From Macrostomum hystrix (taxonomy: Eukaryota > Platyhelminthes > Macrostomidae), in contig CATNEN010000003.1 in assembly GCA_950097015.1 (NCBI GenBank), positions 10,522,501 to 10,586,500 of the forward strand: 64,000 nucleotides of DNA, read 5' to 3'. Made by a program: the position numbers and the translations under genes. This document shows, piece by piece, positions 1 through 12,169 of the stretch (positions are counted from its first letter, which is position 1; each line of letters begins with the position of its first letter). The notes below the pieces were generated by a model. The model made no database searches and was not told the origin of the DNA. It saw only the letters and a program-made list of their open reading frames with translations.

Positions 1-160
1 AGGTGGATCATGATTAGAACAGGAGGATCATGATTAGAACATGTAGATCATGATTAGAACAGGTAGATCATGATTAGAACAGGTAGATCATGGTTAGAAC
101 AGGTGGATCATGATTAGAACAGGTGGATCATGATTAGAACAGGTAGATCATGATTAGACC
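1..160. repeat. 20-bp minisatellite in an LRRC74-like intron
   Basis: Eight head-to-tail copies of a 20-bp unit (AGGTAGATCATGATTAGAAC) run from the left window edge to the first visible exon. The array lies in the intron before that exon and probably continues to the left. Confidence 0.95.
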
Positions 161-186
161 AGGTAAATCCCCAACCGGTCTTGCAG

Positions 187-3100
187 CCGAGGAGGCCAAA
201 GCTCAGCGCTGCAGTTTCCAATCCGAGCGTCGCAAGCGCACCGCCGCGGCCGCTAGAGAGGCCGGATCGCTACTGAGCCCGACTCCGCAGAGGCTGACTC
301 GCAGTCAGACAGTCTACCTGGAGACCTGTCGCGAGTCTCATCAGACAGAGCAGGGCCGCGTACTGAATGGATTGTCATTGGAGACACTGTCGTTAAGGAA
401 TCGTTACCTCGGCTCCAATTCTTTCAGGCCCGTTAGCTTAGCCCTGAGGGTGAGTGAGACTCATCCAGTGAAAAAACATTGGCCTGATAAACTGAATTGT
501 TCTGACAAACCCTTTCTAGGTAAACACTAATGTCACCAAGCTAGACTTTGCGTCCAACGGTCTCGACCCTGAAGGTATGCTGTGCCTGGCTAAGGTCTTA
601 AAAGTCAACACCACCGTGCAAGAATTGGTAAGTGCTTCGCCTGTGTGCTTTTTTGAGTGGGTTGTTAGTCTTGGTCAGAGAGTGAGGTGGCTGTCTATTT
701 GAGGCAGGGAGTGAGGTGGCTGTCTATTTGAGGTAGGGAGTGAGGCGGCTGCCTATTTCAGACAGGGAGTGAGGTGGCTGTCTATTTCAGACAGGAAGTG
801 AGGTGGTTGTCTGTTTGAGGCAGGGAGTAAGGTGGCTGTCTATTTGAGGTAGGTAGTGAGGTGGCTGCCTATTTCAGACAGGGAGTGAGGTGGCTGTCTA
901 TTTCAGACAGGGAGTGAGGTGGCTGTCTGTTTGAGGCAGGGAGTGAGGTGGCTGTCTATTTGAGGCAAGGGAGGTGGCTGTCTATTTGAGGCAAGGGAGG
1001 TGGCTGTCTATTTGAGGCAAGGGAAGTGGATGTCTATTCAGACAGGGAGTGAGGTGGTTGTCTATTTGGGGCAGGGAGTGAGGTGGTTTTCAAGGAGGCA
1101 AAACCGTTAGTTATTAACAATTTAGATCCTGGCCTCGAATTGCATCGGAGATAAGGGAGCCGTGGCGGTGGCGGACATGATGAAGAGTAATACAACAATT
1201 CACACTCTTGATTTGAGCAGTGAGTACCACATGATTGTGCATATTTTAGAAATTCATGTCATTTGTGTAAAAAAAGTTCTGAACCAAAACTGTTAATTTC
1301 TGAATACAGGGTTAATTACTGTTAATTACTGAATACTGAATACTGTTTACGCTTAATCTAATCGTTTGAGATGAAATCATTATCTGACTCAAGATGATTA
1401 TTTCTAAAAAAAGAAACATACAGCTTCTAAAAAAAGAAACATACTGCTTCTAAAAAAGAAACATACTGCTTCTAAAAATAGAAACATACTGCTTCTAAAA
1501 ATAGAAACATACTGCTTCTAAAAATAGAAACAAACTGCTTCTAAAAATAGAAACATACTGCTTCTAAAAATAGAAACATACTGCTTCTAAAAATAGAAAC
1601 ATACTGCTTCTAAAAATAGAAACATACTGCTTCTAAAAATAGAAACATACTGCTTCTAAAAATAGAAACATACTGCTTCTAAAAATAGAGGCATATCGTT
1701 TCTACAACTAGAGGCATTCCGTTTATAAAAATAGAAGAATACCGCTTGTAAATTACGTTTAGCTTAGATTTTAATTAATCGTCTGTTAACTGTTCATTCA
1801 TTAATTTTCACGTTTCTTTTTTCAACCAAGGCAATCAAATCGGCGAAGAGGGCGGCAAGTACATCGCCCTGGGCATCGAGGAGAATGAGTCCGTTCGTCG
1901 TCTAAATCTCAGCAACAATCGCTTCTCGGAGACTGGCGCCCTGTACATCGGCCGCGCCCTGGCTGAGAACTTCATCCTCGAAGAGCTGGACATCAGCTGG
2001 TGCCGAGCGCGCAAAGTTGGCGCAGTCGGACTCTGCCAGGGCGTCAGGCGCAATGTCAGCCTGTCCCACGTCTGCCTGGCTTGGAACGGCTTCGGCTACG
2101 AAGGAGCCTTGGCTCTGACTGAACTGCTTCGCGGTAACAAGTACATCAAGGAACTTGATGTCAGCCACTGTCGCATCAACTGGCAGGGTGCCACCATGGT
2201 GGCCAATGGACTCAAATCAAATGCCTACTTGGAGACACTCAGGGTGGGTCTTGTTTGTATGCTTGCATATCGAGTACCTTCTATTCATGGCTCGTATTTG
2301 AACCCGATTTAACTCACTGCCTTCTCTACATATTTATCTCCCTACATCTCGATCCCTTCACCTCGCTTTCATCTCCCTACATCTCCCTCCCTTCTCTGTT
2401 AGCTAATGTCCCTGCGGACCTTTTCTTCAATTTTCTCCCTCTCAAAAGTATTCCGCTAAAACTCAGTTTTCCAACCCTCTAACTACTCAACTCGGTCCTT
2501 ACAGATCGGCGGCAATCCCCTCTCAACAACTGGCTGCATGGACATTCTGGAAGCTCTCACCGGTTTGGATTGCTCAGTTAGCCTGCTAGATTTGAGGGTA
2601 ATTTTCTAGTTGCACTACTTAGTCTGTAAATAAAAGTAGCAAGTAACGTATTAAACAAAAGTTAAAAAACGTACTTTCAGTTTATTAAAACTGTAATTTA
2701 CATTTTTAGAAACAGCATGTTTCTATTTTTAGAAACAGTGTGTTTCTATTTTTAGATACAGTGTGTTTCTATTTTTAGAAACAGTGTGTTTCCATTTTTA
2801 GAAACAGTGTGTTCTTTTTAGAAACAAAATGTTTCTATTTTTAGAATCAGTGTATTTTTTAGAAACAGTATGCTTCCGTTTTTAAATACAATATGTTTTA
2901 ATTTATAGAATGTTTAAAAATGGAATAGAATGCCTAAAAACATCACGTGACAGCATTTCTTTATTTACACAGGGCAACAGCGTCACCAACGATTTCGACT
3001 TTCTAGCCAAGACCATCGGCGCCGGGCGAGAGTTTCGCTGTCTACACGACGGTGTACTACCGTCGCACGATCTGATTGGTCAGAGGCGCGAACTGAGACG

Positions 3101-5099
3101 CGATCCAATGGCTCAGGTGGTCGAGTACATGGAACGCTTCCAACTGAGACCGTTGGAATTATTGAGATCGTTCGATAAAAGCGTCATGCTGCAGATGGGT
3201 AAGGCGGAGTTTACCGCTAGATTGCAGGTGAGAATCAATTCCGACTGATTGCGCTTTGCTAGTCTATTAAATTCCTATAGGGTAAGATAGTTAGTTACAC
3301 GTAACTATCTGTTAGATAAAGAGCTTTCACCTGTTAGATAAAGAGCTTTCACCTGTTAGATAAAGAGCTTTCATCTGTTAGATAAAGAGCGTTCACCTGT
3401 TAGATAGTTAGCTCTCACCTGTTAGATAAAGAGCGTTCACCTGTTAGATAGTTAGCTCTCACCTGTTAGATAAGAGCTTTCACCTGTTAGATAAAGAGCG
3501 TTCACCTGTTAGATAAAGAGCTCTCACCTGTTAGATAAAGAGCTTTCACCTGTTAGATAAAGAGCTTTCACCTGTTAGATAAAGAGCTTTCACCTGTTAG
3601 ATAAAGAGCTTTCACCTGTTAGATAAAGAGCTTCACCTGTTAGATAATTAGTAGTCTCCTAGTTGACAAAAAGGTTTGTCTGCTTTGATATTAATACATA
3701 TTCCAGTTTAAGACAATCAAACAGTGCTTAGCAAATCGTATCTGCTTTTATTTTAAACGTATCAGAAAGCCGGCCTACACCTGAAGGAGGACGAAGTGGA
3801 AGATATTATCTACCAGCTGAAGAAGGGAGGCGAGGGGCGCAGCAAACAGGAGAAGCTCAAGGGAGACATCAACTACAAGTGGGTTGCTGTGCTTATTGAA
3901 TAGGGGGGAATAGAGTCTGATGCACTGAAGGAACACGTGGAATAGAGTCTGATGCACTGAAGGAACACGTGGAATAGAGTCTGATGCCCTGAAGGAACAC
4001 GGGGAATAGAGTCTGATGCCCTGAAGGAACATGGGGAATAGAGGCTGATGCACTGAAGTAACACGGGGAATAGAGGCTGATGCACTGAAGGAACACGGGG
4101 AATAGAGGCTGATGCACTGAAGGAACACGGGGAATAGAGGCTGATGCCCTGAAGGAACACGGGGAATAGAGGCTGATGCGCTGAAGGAACACGGGGAATA
4201 GAGGCTGATGCGCTGAAGGAACACGGGGAATAGAGCCTGATGCACTGAAAGAAAGGGAAATAGAGCCTGATGCACTGAAGGAACACGGGGAATAGAGGCT
4301 GATGCGCTGAAGGAACACGGGGAATAGAGGCTGATGCGCTGAAGGAACACGGGGAATAGAGCCTGATGCCCTGAAGGAACACGGGGAATAGAGGCTGATG
4401 CGCTGAAGGAACACGGGGAATAGAGCCTGATGCCCTGAAGGAACACGGGGAATAGAGCCTGATGCCCTGAAGGAACACGGGGAATAGAGGCTGATGCGCT
4501 GAAGGAACACGGGGAATAGAGGCTGATGCGCTGAAGGAACACGGGGAATAGAGCCTGATGACCTGAAGGAACACGGGGAATAGAGCCTGATGCCCTGAAG
4601 GAACACGGGGAATAGAGGCTGATGCCCTGAAGTAACACGGGGAATCGTAAAGCAGTAAACTAAATTAATAACTCACTAAGAGATTTTGTGAATCTTCAGA
4701 AAGTTCAGCGAAGGCTTTCGAGACCAGCGCAGGAAAGAGCGCTTGATGAAAATTCAGGAGAAAAATCTGCAAAAGAAGCTGAAGACCTATCACAATGACA
4801 TCCTGACTGAGGGCGCGCCGAAGCAGAGGGTCAGCGACGAACTCGGCCGGCTCTCATTGGCTGACGTGTTCTATGATCGGCCGATCGATCCGGTTGCCAC
4901 GGAAACCACCCTGCCACCAGTGGGACTGCTGGAGCCGCTGACCAATGGACCTGTCAAAACTGACAAGCTGCAGCTGGGTGCGAACAAGAAGTCAGGCCAT
5001 CATCGGCAGACCAAGAAGCACTCTAGAACGGGCGGCAAAAAGTCTGCTGCCTCTAAAAGGAAGGCTGAAAAAAAGTCCGCTGGGAAGAGAACTGCCTAG
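187..5099 (+). CDS. LRRC74: LRRC74-like leucine-rich repeat / EF-hand protein (5' end outside window)
   Basis: Eight exons were assembled by splice sites and phase: 187-449, 520-627, 1126-1219, 1831-2243, 2505-2597, 2973-3227, 3766-3878 and 4700-5099 (TGC-CTAG... stop ends at 5099). Phases agree throughout, giving about 578 residues in the window. The first exon holds YLETC followed by an LRR start. Exons 2-5 encode ribonuclease-inhibitor-type LRRs (VTKLDFASNGL, IHTLDLSSNQIG, VRRLNLSNNRF, IKELDVSHC, SLLDLRGNSV). Exons 6-8 carry the C-terminal part typical of LRRC74A/B: a degenerate EF-hand (FDKSVMLQMGKAEF) and a second EF-like segment (GDINYKKFSEGF), then a Lys-rich tail. The start codon is not in the window, and the 187 acceptor (CTTGCAG) is inferred. 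The family's cellular role is poorly known. Every intron over 400 bp contains a distinct tandem array, so the gene body is mostly repeat. Confidence 0.85.
674..1090. repeat. 29-30-bp minisatellite, LRRC74-like intron 2
   Basis: About 14 degenerate copies of a unit containing GGGAGTGAGGTGGCTGTCTA, filling most of the intron between 627 and 1126. Copies vary between GAGGCAGG and CAGACAGG. Confidence 0.9.
1395..1745. repeat. 23-bp minisatellite, LRRC74-like intron 3 (A-tract orientation)
   Basis: About 14 copies of a 23-bp unit containing CTAAAAATAGAAACATACTG. Each unit is nearly self-complementary (AGAAACA facing TGCTTCT). The reverse complement of the unit matches the intron-5 array at about 21 of 23 positions. 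Confidence 0.93.
2700..2905. repeat. 23-bp minisatellite, LRRC74-like intron 5 (T-tract orientation)
   Basis: About 8 degenerate copies of a 23-bp unit containing AGAAACAGTGTGTTTCTATT. It is the same family as the intron-3 array but in the opposite orientation, judged by its T5 rather than A5 tract. Confidence 0.9.
3310..3650. repeat. 22-bp minisatellite, LRRC74-like intron 6
   Basis: About 15 copies of a 22-bp unit (core GTTAGATAAAGAGCTTTCAC) between the donor at 3228 and the acceptor at 3765. Confidence 0.93.
3895..4650. repeat. 32-bp minisatellite, LRRC74-like intron 7
   Basis: About 23 copies of a 32-bp unit containing CTGAAGGAACACGGGGAATA. Because 32 is not a multiple of 3, three long overlapping minus-strand frames appear (IPRVPSGHQ-type repeats). 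They are artefacts of the array. Confidence 0.95.
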
Positions 5100-5229
5100 A
5101 ACCCTATGTAAAATGGGGACTTTCGAGGTTGACTACTTTTAATAGACTGCTTAAACCAATGACGACAGATTGTATTTTAATACTGCTTCACAATTTTAGA
5201 ACCATTTGCTTATATTCTGAATATGAAAG

Positions 5230-5612
5230 ATTGAATGGATTGCTAGTCTAGCCTCTCAGTGGATGAAGGAACAGAATGGATTGCTAGTCTAGCCTCTCAG
5301 TGGATGAAGGAACAGAATGGATTGCTAGTCTAGCCTCTCAGTGGATGAAGGAACAGAATGGATTGCTAGTCTAGCCTCTCAGTGGATGAAGGAACAGAAT
5401 GGATTGCTAGTCTAGCCTCTCAGTGGATGAAATATTGAATGGATTGCTAGTCTAGCCTCTCAGTGGATGAAAGATTGAATGGATTGCTAGTCTAGCCTCT
5501 CAGTGGATGAAAGATTGAATGGATTGCTAGTCTAGCCTCTCAGTGGATGAAGGAACAGAATGGATTGCTAGTCTAGCCTGTCAGTTGATGAAGGAATAGA
5601 ATGGATTGGAAT
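5230..5612. repeat. 41-bp minisatellite downstream of the LRRC74-like gene
   Basis: Nine copies of a 41-bp unit containing GGATTGCTAGTCTAGCCTCT. They begin about 130 bp after the stop codon, so they may lie in the 3' UTR or just beyond it. An AATAAA occurs right after the array (about 5620). The same unit forms the large array at 18.5-20.1 kb. Confidence 0.95.
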
Positions 5613-5624
5613 AAAATAGAATAA

Positions 5625-6000
5625 AGTACGGTTTTATTAAGGGATGGGTTTAGAACCTACTACCAGTAGTGTTATTGGCAAATATGTTGTGCCTACTGTC
5701 TACTGTCTAAGCTTACTGTCTAATGCTTTTGTTTTTGTAGATGATTGTGAAATCACAGTTCTTGGATCGACTCGACAAGACACGTTATCAATTTTTATCG
5801 AAGAAATTTTATATATTCTTGTGTTTTCTGTTGAAAAAAAATGTAAAGATTTAACTTAACTTTCAAGCTTTGAAAAATATGACTGCCCAATGCTTCGTTT
5901 AATAAATTATCGAATAATACCATTGGTTAGAAACTGCGTTCTTTTTTCTATTCAGTACAAAAGTATAAAAGTCATGGCACTCCAAACTCTCAATGTAGTC
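5625..6000. other. AT-rich spacer without a recognisable gene
   Basis: A 71-codon open frame (5644-5859, +) begins MGLEPTTSS. Such starts are common in spurious frames derived from tRNA-like repeats, and I see no conserved domain. Otherwise nothing is recognised. Confidence 0.5.
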
Positions 6001-6004
6001 CCAA

Positions 6005-9000
6005 ATCCAGATCCCTAATCTAGATCCCTAATCTAGATCCCTAATCTAGATCTTTAATCTAGATCCCTAATCAAGATCCAAAATCTAGAACCCTAATCTA
6101 AATCCTTAATCTAGATCCCTAATCTAGATCCCTAATCTAGATCCCTAATCAAGATCCAAAATCTAGAACCCTAATCTAAATCCTTAATCTAGATCCCTAA
6201 TCTAGATCCCTAATCTAGATCCCTAATCTAGATCCCTAATCTAGATCCCTAATCTAGATCCCTAATCAAGATCCAAAATCTAGAACCCTAATCTAAATCC
6301 TTAATCTAGATCCCTAATCTAGATCCCTAATCTAGATCCCTAATCTAGATCTCTAATCTAGATCTCTAATATAGATCTCTAATCTAGATCCCTAATCTAG
6401 ATCCCTAATCTAAATCCCTAATCTACAAGATCCCTAATCAAGATCTCTAATCTAGATCTCTAATCTAGATCCCTAATCTAGATCCCTAATCAAGATCTCT
6501 ATTCTAGATCCCTAATCAAGATCCAAAATCTAGAACCCTAATCTAAATCCTTAATCTAGATCCCTAATCTAGATCCCTAATCTAGATCCCTAATCTAGAT
6601 CTCTAATCTAGATCTCTAATATAGATCTCTAATCTAGATCCCTAATCTAGATCCCTAATCTAAATCCCTAATCTACAAGATCCCTAATCAAGATCTCTAA
6701 TCTAGATCTCTAATCTAGATCCCTAATCTAGATCCCTAATCAAGATCTCTATTCTAGATCCCTAATCTAGATCCCTAATCTAGATCTTTAATCTAGATCC
6801 CTAATCAAGATCTCTAATCTAGATCCCTAATCTAGATCCCTAATCTAGATCTTTAATCTAGATCCCTAATCAAGATCCAAAATCTAGATCCCTAATCTAG
6901 ATCCCTAATCTAGATCCCTAATATAGATCCCTAATCTAGATCTCTAATCTAGATCCCTAATCTAGATCCCTAATCTAAATCCCTAATCTACAAGATCCCT
7001 AATCAAGATCTCTAATCTAGATCTCTAATCTAGATCCCTAATCTAGATCCCTAATCAAGATCTCTATTCTAGATCCCTAATCTAGATCCCTAATCTAGAT
7101 CTTTAATCTAGATCCCTAATCAAGATCTCTAATCTAGATCCCTAATCTAGATCCCTAATCTAGATCTTTAATCTAGATCCCTAATCAAGATCCAAAATCT
7201 AGATCCCTAATCTAGATCCCTAATCTAGATCCCTAATATAGATCCCTAATCTAGATCTCTAATCTAGATCCCTAATCTAGATCCCTAATCTAAATCCCTA
7301 ATCTACAAGATCCCTAATCAAGATCTCTAATCTAGATCTCTAATCTAGATCCCTAATCTAGATCCCTAATCAAGATCTCTATTCTAGATCCCTAATCTAG
7401 ATCCCTAATCTAGATCTTTAATCTAGATCCCTAATCAAGATCTCTAATCTAGATCCCTAATCTAGATCCCTAATCTAGATCTTTAATCTAGATCCCCAAT
7501 CAAGATCCAAAATCTAGATCTCTAATCTACAAGATCTCTAATCTAGATCTCTAATCTAGATCCCTAATCTAGATCCCTAATCAAGATCTCTAATCTAGAT
7601 CCCTAATCTAGATCTCTAATCTACAAGATCTCTAATCTAGATCTCTAATCTAGATCTCTAATCTAGATCCCAAATCTAGATCCCTAATCTACAAGATCTC
7701 TAATCTAGATCTCTAATCTAGATCCCTAATCTAGATCCCTAATCAAGATCTCTAATCTAGATCCCTAATCTAGATCCCTAATCTACAAGATCTCTAATCT
7801 AGATCCCTAATCTAGATCTCTAATCTACAAGATCCAAAATCTAGAACCCAAATCTAAATCCCTAATCTACAAGATCTCTAATCTAGATCCCAAGTCTAGA
7901 TCCCTAATCTACAAGATCTCTAATCTAGATCCCTTATCTAGATCCCTAATCTAGATCCCTAATCTAGATCTCTAATCTAGATCCCTAATCAAGATCTCTA
8001 ATCTAGATCCCTAATCAAGATCTCTAATCTAGATCTCTTATCTAGATCTCTAATCTACAAGATCTCTAATCTAGATCTCTAATCTAGATCTCTAATCTAG
8101 ATCCCAAATCTAGATCCCTAATCTACAAGATCTCTAATCTAGATCCCTAATCTAGATCCCTAATCTAGATCCCTAATCTACAAGATCCAAAATCTAGAAC
8201 CCAAATCTAAATCCCTAATCTACAAGATCTCTAATCTAGATCCCTAATCTACAAGATCTCTAATCTAGATCCCAAATCTAGATCCCTAATCTACAAGATC
8301 TCTAATCTAGATCCCTTATCTAGATCCCTAATCTAGATCCCTAATCAAGATCTCTAATCTAGATCCCTAATCAAGATCTCTAATCTAAATCCCTAATCAA
8401 GATCTCTTATCTAGATCTATTATCTAGATCCCTAATCTAGATCCCTAATCTAGATCTTTAATCTAGATCCCTAATCAAGATCCAAAATCTCCAAGATCCC
8501 TAATCTAGATACCTAATCTAGATCCCTAATCTAGATCCCAAATCTAAATCCCTAATCTACAAGATCCCTAATCAAGATCTCTAATCTAGATCCCTAATCT
8601 AGATCCAAAATCTAGATCCCTAATCAAGATCCAAAATCTAGATCCCAAATCTAAAATCCCTAATCTACAAGATCCCTAATCTAGATCCCTAATCTAGATC
8701 CCTAATCTAGATCCCTAATCAAGATACAAAATATAGAACCCAAATCGAAATCCCTAATCTACAAGATCTCCAATCTAGATCCCAAATCTAGATCCCAAAT
8801 CTAGATCCCAAATCTACAAGATCCCTAATCAAGATCTCTAATCTAGATCCCTAATCTAAAATCCTAATCTACAAGATCCCTAATCAAGATCTCTAATCTA
8901 GATCCCTAATCTAGATCCAAAATCTAGATCCCTAATCTAGATCCCTAATCAAGATCCAAAATCTAGATCCCAAATCTAAAATCCCTAATCTACAAGATCC

Positions 9001-12000
9001 CTAATCAAGATCCAAAATCTAGAACCCTAATCTAGATCCCTAATCTAGATCCCTAATCTAGATCCCTAATATAGATCTCTAATCTAGATCTCTAATCTAG
9101 ATCTCTAATATAGATCTCTAATCTAGATCCCTAATCTAGATCCCTAATCTAGATCCCTAATATAGATCCCTAATCTAGATCTCTAATCTAGATCCCTAAT
9201 CTAGATCCCTAATCTAAATCCCTAATCTACAAGATCTCTAATCTAGATCCCTAATCAAGATACCTAATCTAGATCTTTAATCTAGATCCCTAATCTAGAT
9301 CTCTATTCTAGATCCCTAATCAAGATCTCTAATCTAGATCTTTAATCTAGATCCCTAATCTAGATCTCTATTCTAGATCCCTAATCAAGATCTCTAATCT
9401 AGATCTTTAATCTAGATCTCTAATCAAGATATCTAATCTAGATCCCTAATCAAGATCTCTAATCTAGATCTCTAATCTAGATCCCTAATCTAGATCCCTA
9501 ATCTAGATCTCTAATCTAGATCCCTAATCTAGATCCCTAATCAAGATCTCTAATCTAGATCCCTAATCTAGATCCCTAATCTAGATCCCTAATCAAGATC
9601 TCTAATCTAGATCCCTAATCTAGATCTCTAATCTAGATCCCTAATCAAGATCTAAAATCTAGAACCCAAATCTAAATCCCTAATCTACAAGATCTCTAAT
9701 CTAGATCCCTAATCTAGATCCCTAATCTAGATCCCTAATCTAGAACCCAAATCTAAATCCCTAGTCTACAAGATCTCTAGTCTAGATCCCTAATCTAGAT
9801 CCCTAATCTAGATCCCTAATCAAGATCTCTAATCTAGATCCCTAATCAAGATCTCTAATCTAGATCCCTAATCTAGATCTCTAATCTAGATCCCTAATCA
9901 AGATCTAAAATCTAGAACCCAAATCTAAATCCCTAATCTACAAGATCTCTAATCTAAATCCCTAATCTAGATCTCTAATCTAGATCCCTAATCTAGATCC
10001 CTAATCTAGATCCCTAATCTAGAACCCAAATCTAAATCCCTAGTCTACAAGATCTCTAGTCTAGATCCCTAATCTAGATCCCTAATCTAGATCCCTAATC
10101 TAGATCCCTAATCAGGATCCAAAATCTCCAAGATCCCTAATCTAGATCCCTAATCTTGATCCCAAATCTAAATCCCTAATCTACAAGATCCCTAATCAAG
10201 ATCCCTAATCTAGATCCCTAATCTAGATCCCTAATCAAGATCCAAAATTAAGATCTCTAATCTAGATCCCTAATCTAGATCCCTAATCAAGATCTCTAAT
10301 CTAGATCCCTAATCTAGATCCCTAATCTAGATCCCTAATCAAGATCCAAAATCTAGATCCCAAATCTAAATCCCTAATCTACAAGATCCCTAATCTAGAT
10401 CCCTAATCTAGATCCCTAATCTAGATCCCTAATCTAGATCCCTAATCTAGATCCCTAATCTAGATCCCTAATCTAGATCCCTAATCTAGAACCCAAATCT
10501 AAATCCCTAGTCTACAAGATCTCTAGTCTAGATCCCTAATCTAGATCCCTAATCTAGATCCCTAATCTAGATCTCTAATCTAGATCCCTAATCTAGATCC
10601 CTAATCAAGATCTCTAATCTAGATCCCTAATCTAGATCCCTAATCTAGATCCCTAATCAAGATCTCTAATCTAGATCCCTAATCTAGATCTCTAATCTAG
10701 ATCCCTAATCAAGATCTAAAATCTAGAACCCAAATCTAAATCCCTAATCTACAAGATCTCTAATCTAGATCCCTAATCTAGATCCCTAATCTAGATCCCT
10801 AATCTAGAACCCAAATCTAAATCCCTAGTCTACAAGATCTCTAGTCTAGATCCCTAATCTAGATCCCTAATCTACAAGATCTCTAATCTAGATCCCTAAT
10901 CTAGATCCCTAATCAAGATCCAAAATCTAGAACCCAAATCTAAATCCCTAGTCTACAAGATCTCTAGTCTAGATCCCTAATCTAGATCCATAATCTACAA
11001 GATCTCTAATCTAGATCCCTAATCTAGATCCATAATCTACAAGATCTCTAATCTAGATCCCTAATCTAGAACCCAAATCTAAATCCCTAGTCTACAAGAT
11101 CTCTAGTCTAGATCCCTAATCTAGAACCCAAATCTAAATCCCTAATCTACAAGATCTCTAATCTAGATCCCTAATCAAGATACCTAATCTAGATCCCTAA
11201 TCAAGATCTCTAGTCTAGATCCCTAATCTAGATCCCTAATCTAGATCTTTAATCTAGATCCCTAATCTAGATCTTTAATCTAGATCCCTAATCAGGATCC
11301 AAAATCTCCAAGATCCCTAATCTAGATCCCTAATCTTGATCCCAAATCTAAATCCCTAATCTACAAGATCCCTAATCAAGATCCCTAATCTAGATCCCTA
11401 ATCTAGATCCCTAATCAAGATCCAAAATTAAGATCTCTAATCTAGATCCCTAATCTAGATCCCTAATCAAGATCTCTAATCTAGATCCCTAATCTAGATC
11501 CCTAATCTAGATCCCTAATCAAGATCCAAAATCTAGATCCCAAATCTAAATCCCTAATCTACAAGATCCCTAATCTAGATCCCTAATCTAGATCCCTAAT
11601 CTAGATCCCTAATCTAGATCCCTAATCTAGATCCCTAATCTAGATCCCTAATCTAGATCCCTAATCTAGATCCAAAATCTAGATCCCAAATCTAAATCCC
11701 TAATCTACAAGATCCCTAATCTAGATCCCTAATCTAGATCCCTAATCTAGATCCCTAATCTAGATCCAAAATCTAGATCCCAAATCTAAATCTCTAATCT
11801 ACAAGATCCCTAATCTAGATCCCTAATCTAGATCCCTAATCTAGATCCCTAATCTAGATCTCTAATCTAGATCCCTAATCTAGATCCCCAATCTAGATCC
11901 CTAATCTAGATCCATAATCAAGATCTCTAATCTAGATCCCTAATCTAGATCCCCAATCTAGATCCCTAATCTAGATCCATAATCAAGATCCCTAATCTAG

Positions 12001-12165
12001 ATCCCTATTCTAGATCCCTAATCTAGATCCCTAATCTAGATCCCTAATCAAGATCCAAAATCTAGATCCCAAATCTAAAATCCCTAATCTGCAAGATCCC
12101 TAATCAAGATCTCTAATCTAGATACCTAATCTAGATCCCTAATCTAGATTCCTTGTCTAGATCCG
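6005..12165. repeat. Giant 13-bp satellite with higher-order structure
   Basis: About 6.2 kb of a 13-bp unit, CTAATCTAGATCC, with recurrent variants: ATCAAGATCTC, a CTACAAGATC insertion, AGAACCCAAATC and TTTAATC. Variant blocks recur as higher-order repeats, e.g. the CTACAAGATCCCTAATCAAG block near 6425, 6672, 6988 and 7304. The segment from 10111 recurs at 11291, about 1180 bp away, with at least 300 bp apparently identical. Each unit on the minus strand contains TTAGGG. Confidence 0.97.
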
Positions 12166-12169
12166 TTAT

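Noticed and set aside
3775-4638. Three overlapping minus-strand frames of 233-287 codons
   Set aside because: A 32-bp repeat read in three frames, opposite to and inside intron 7 of the LRRC74-like gene.
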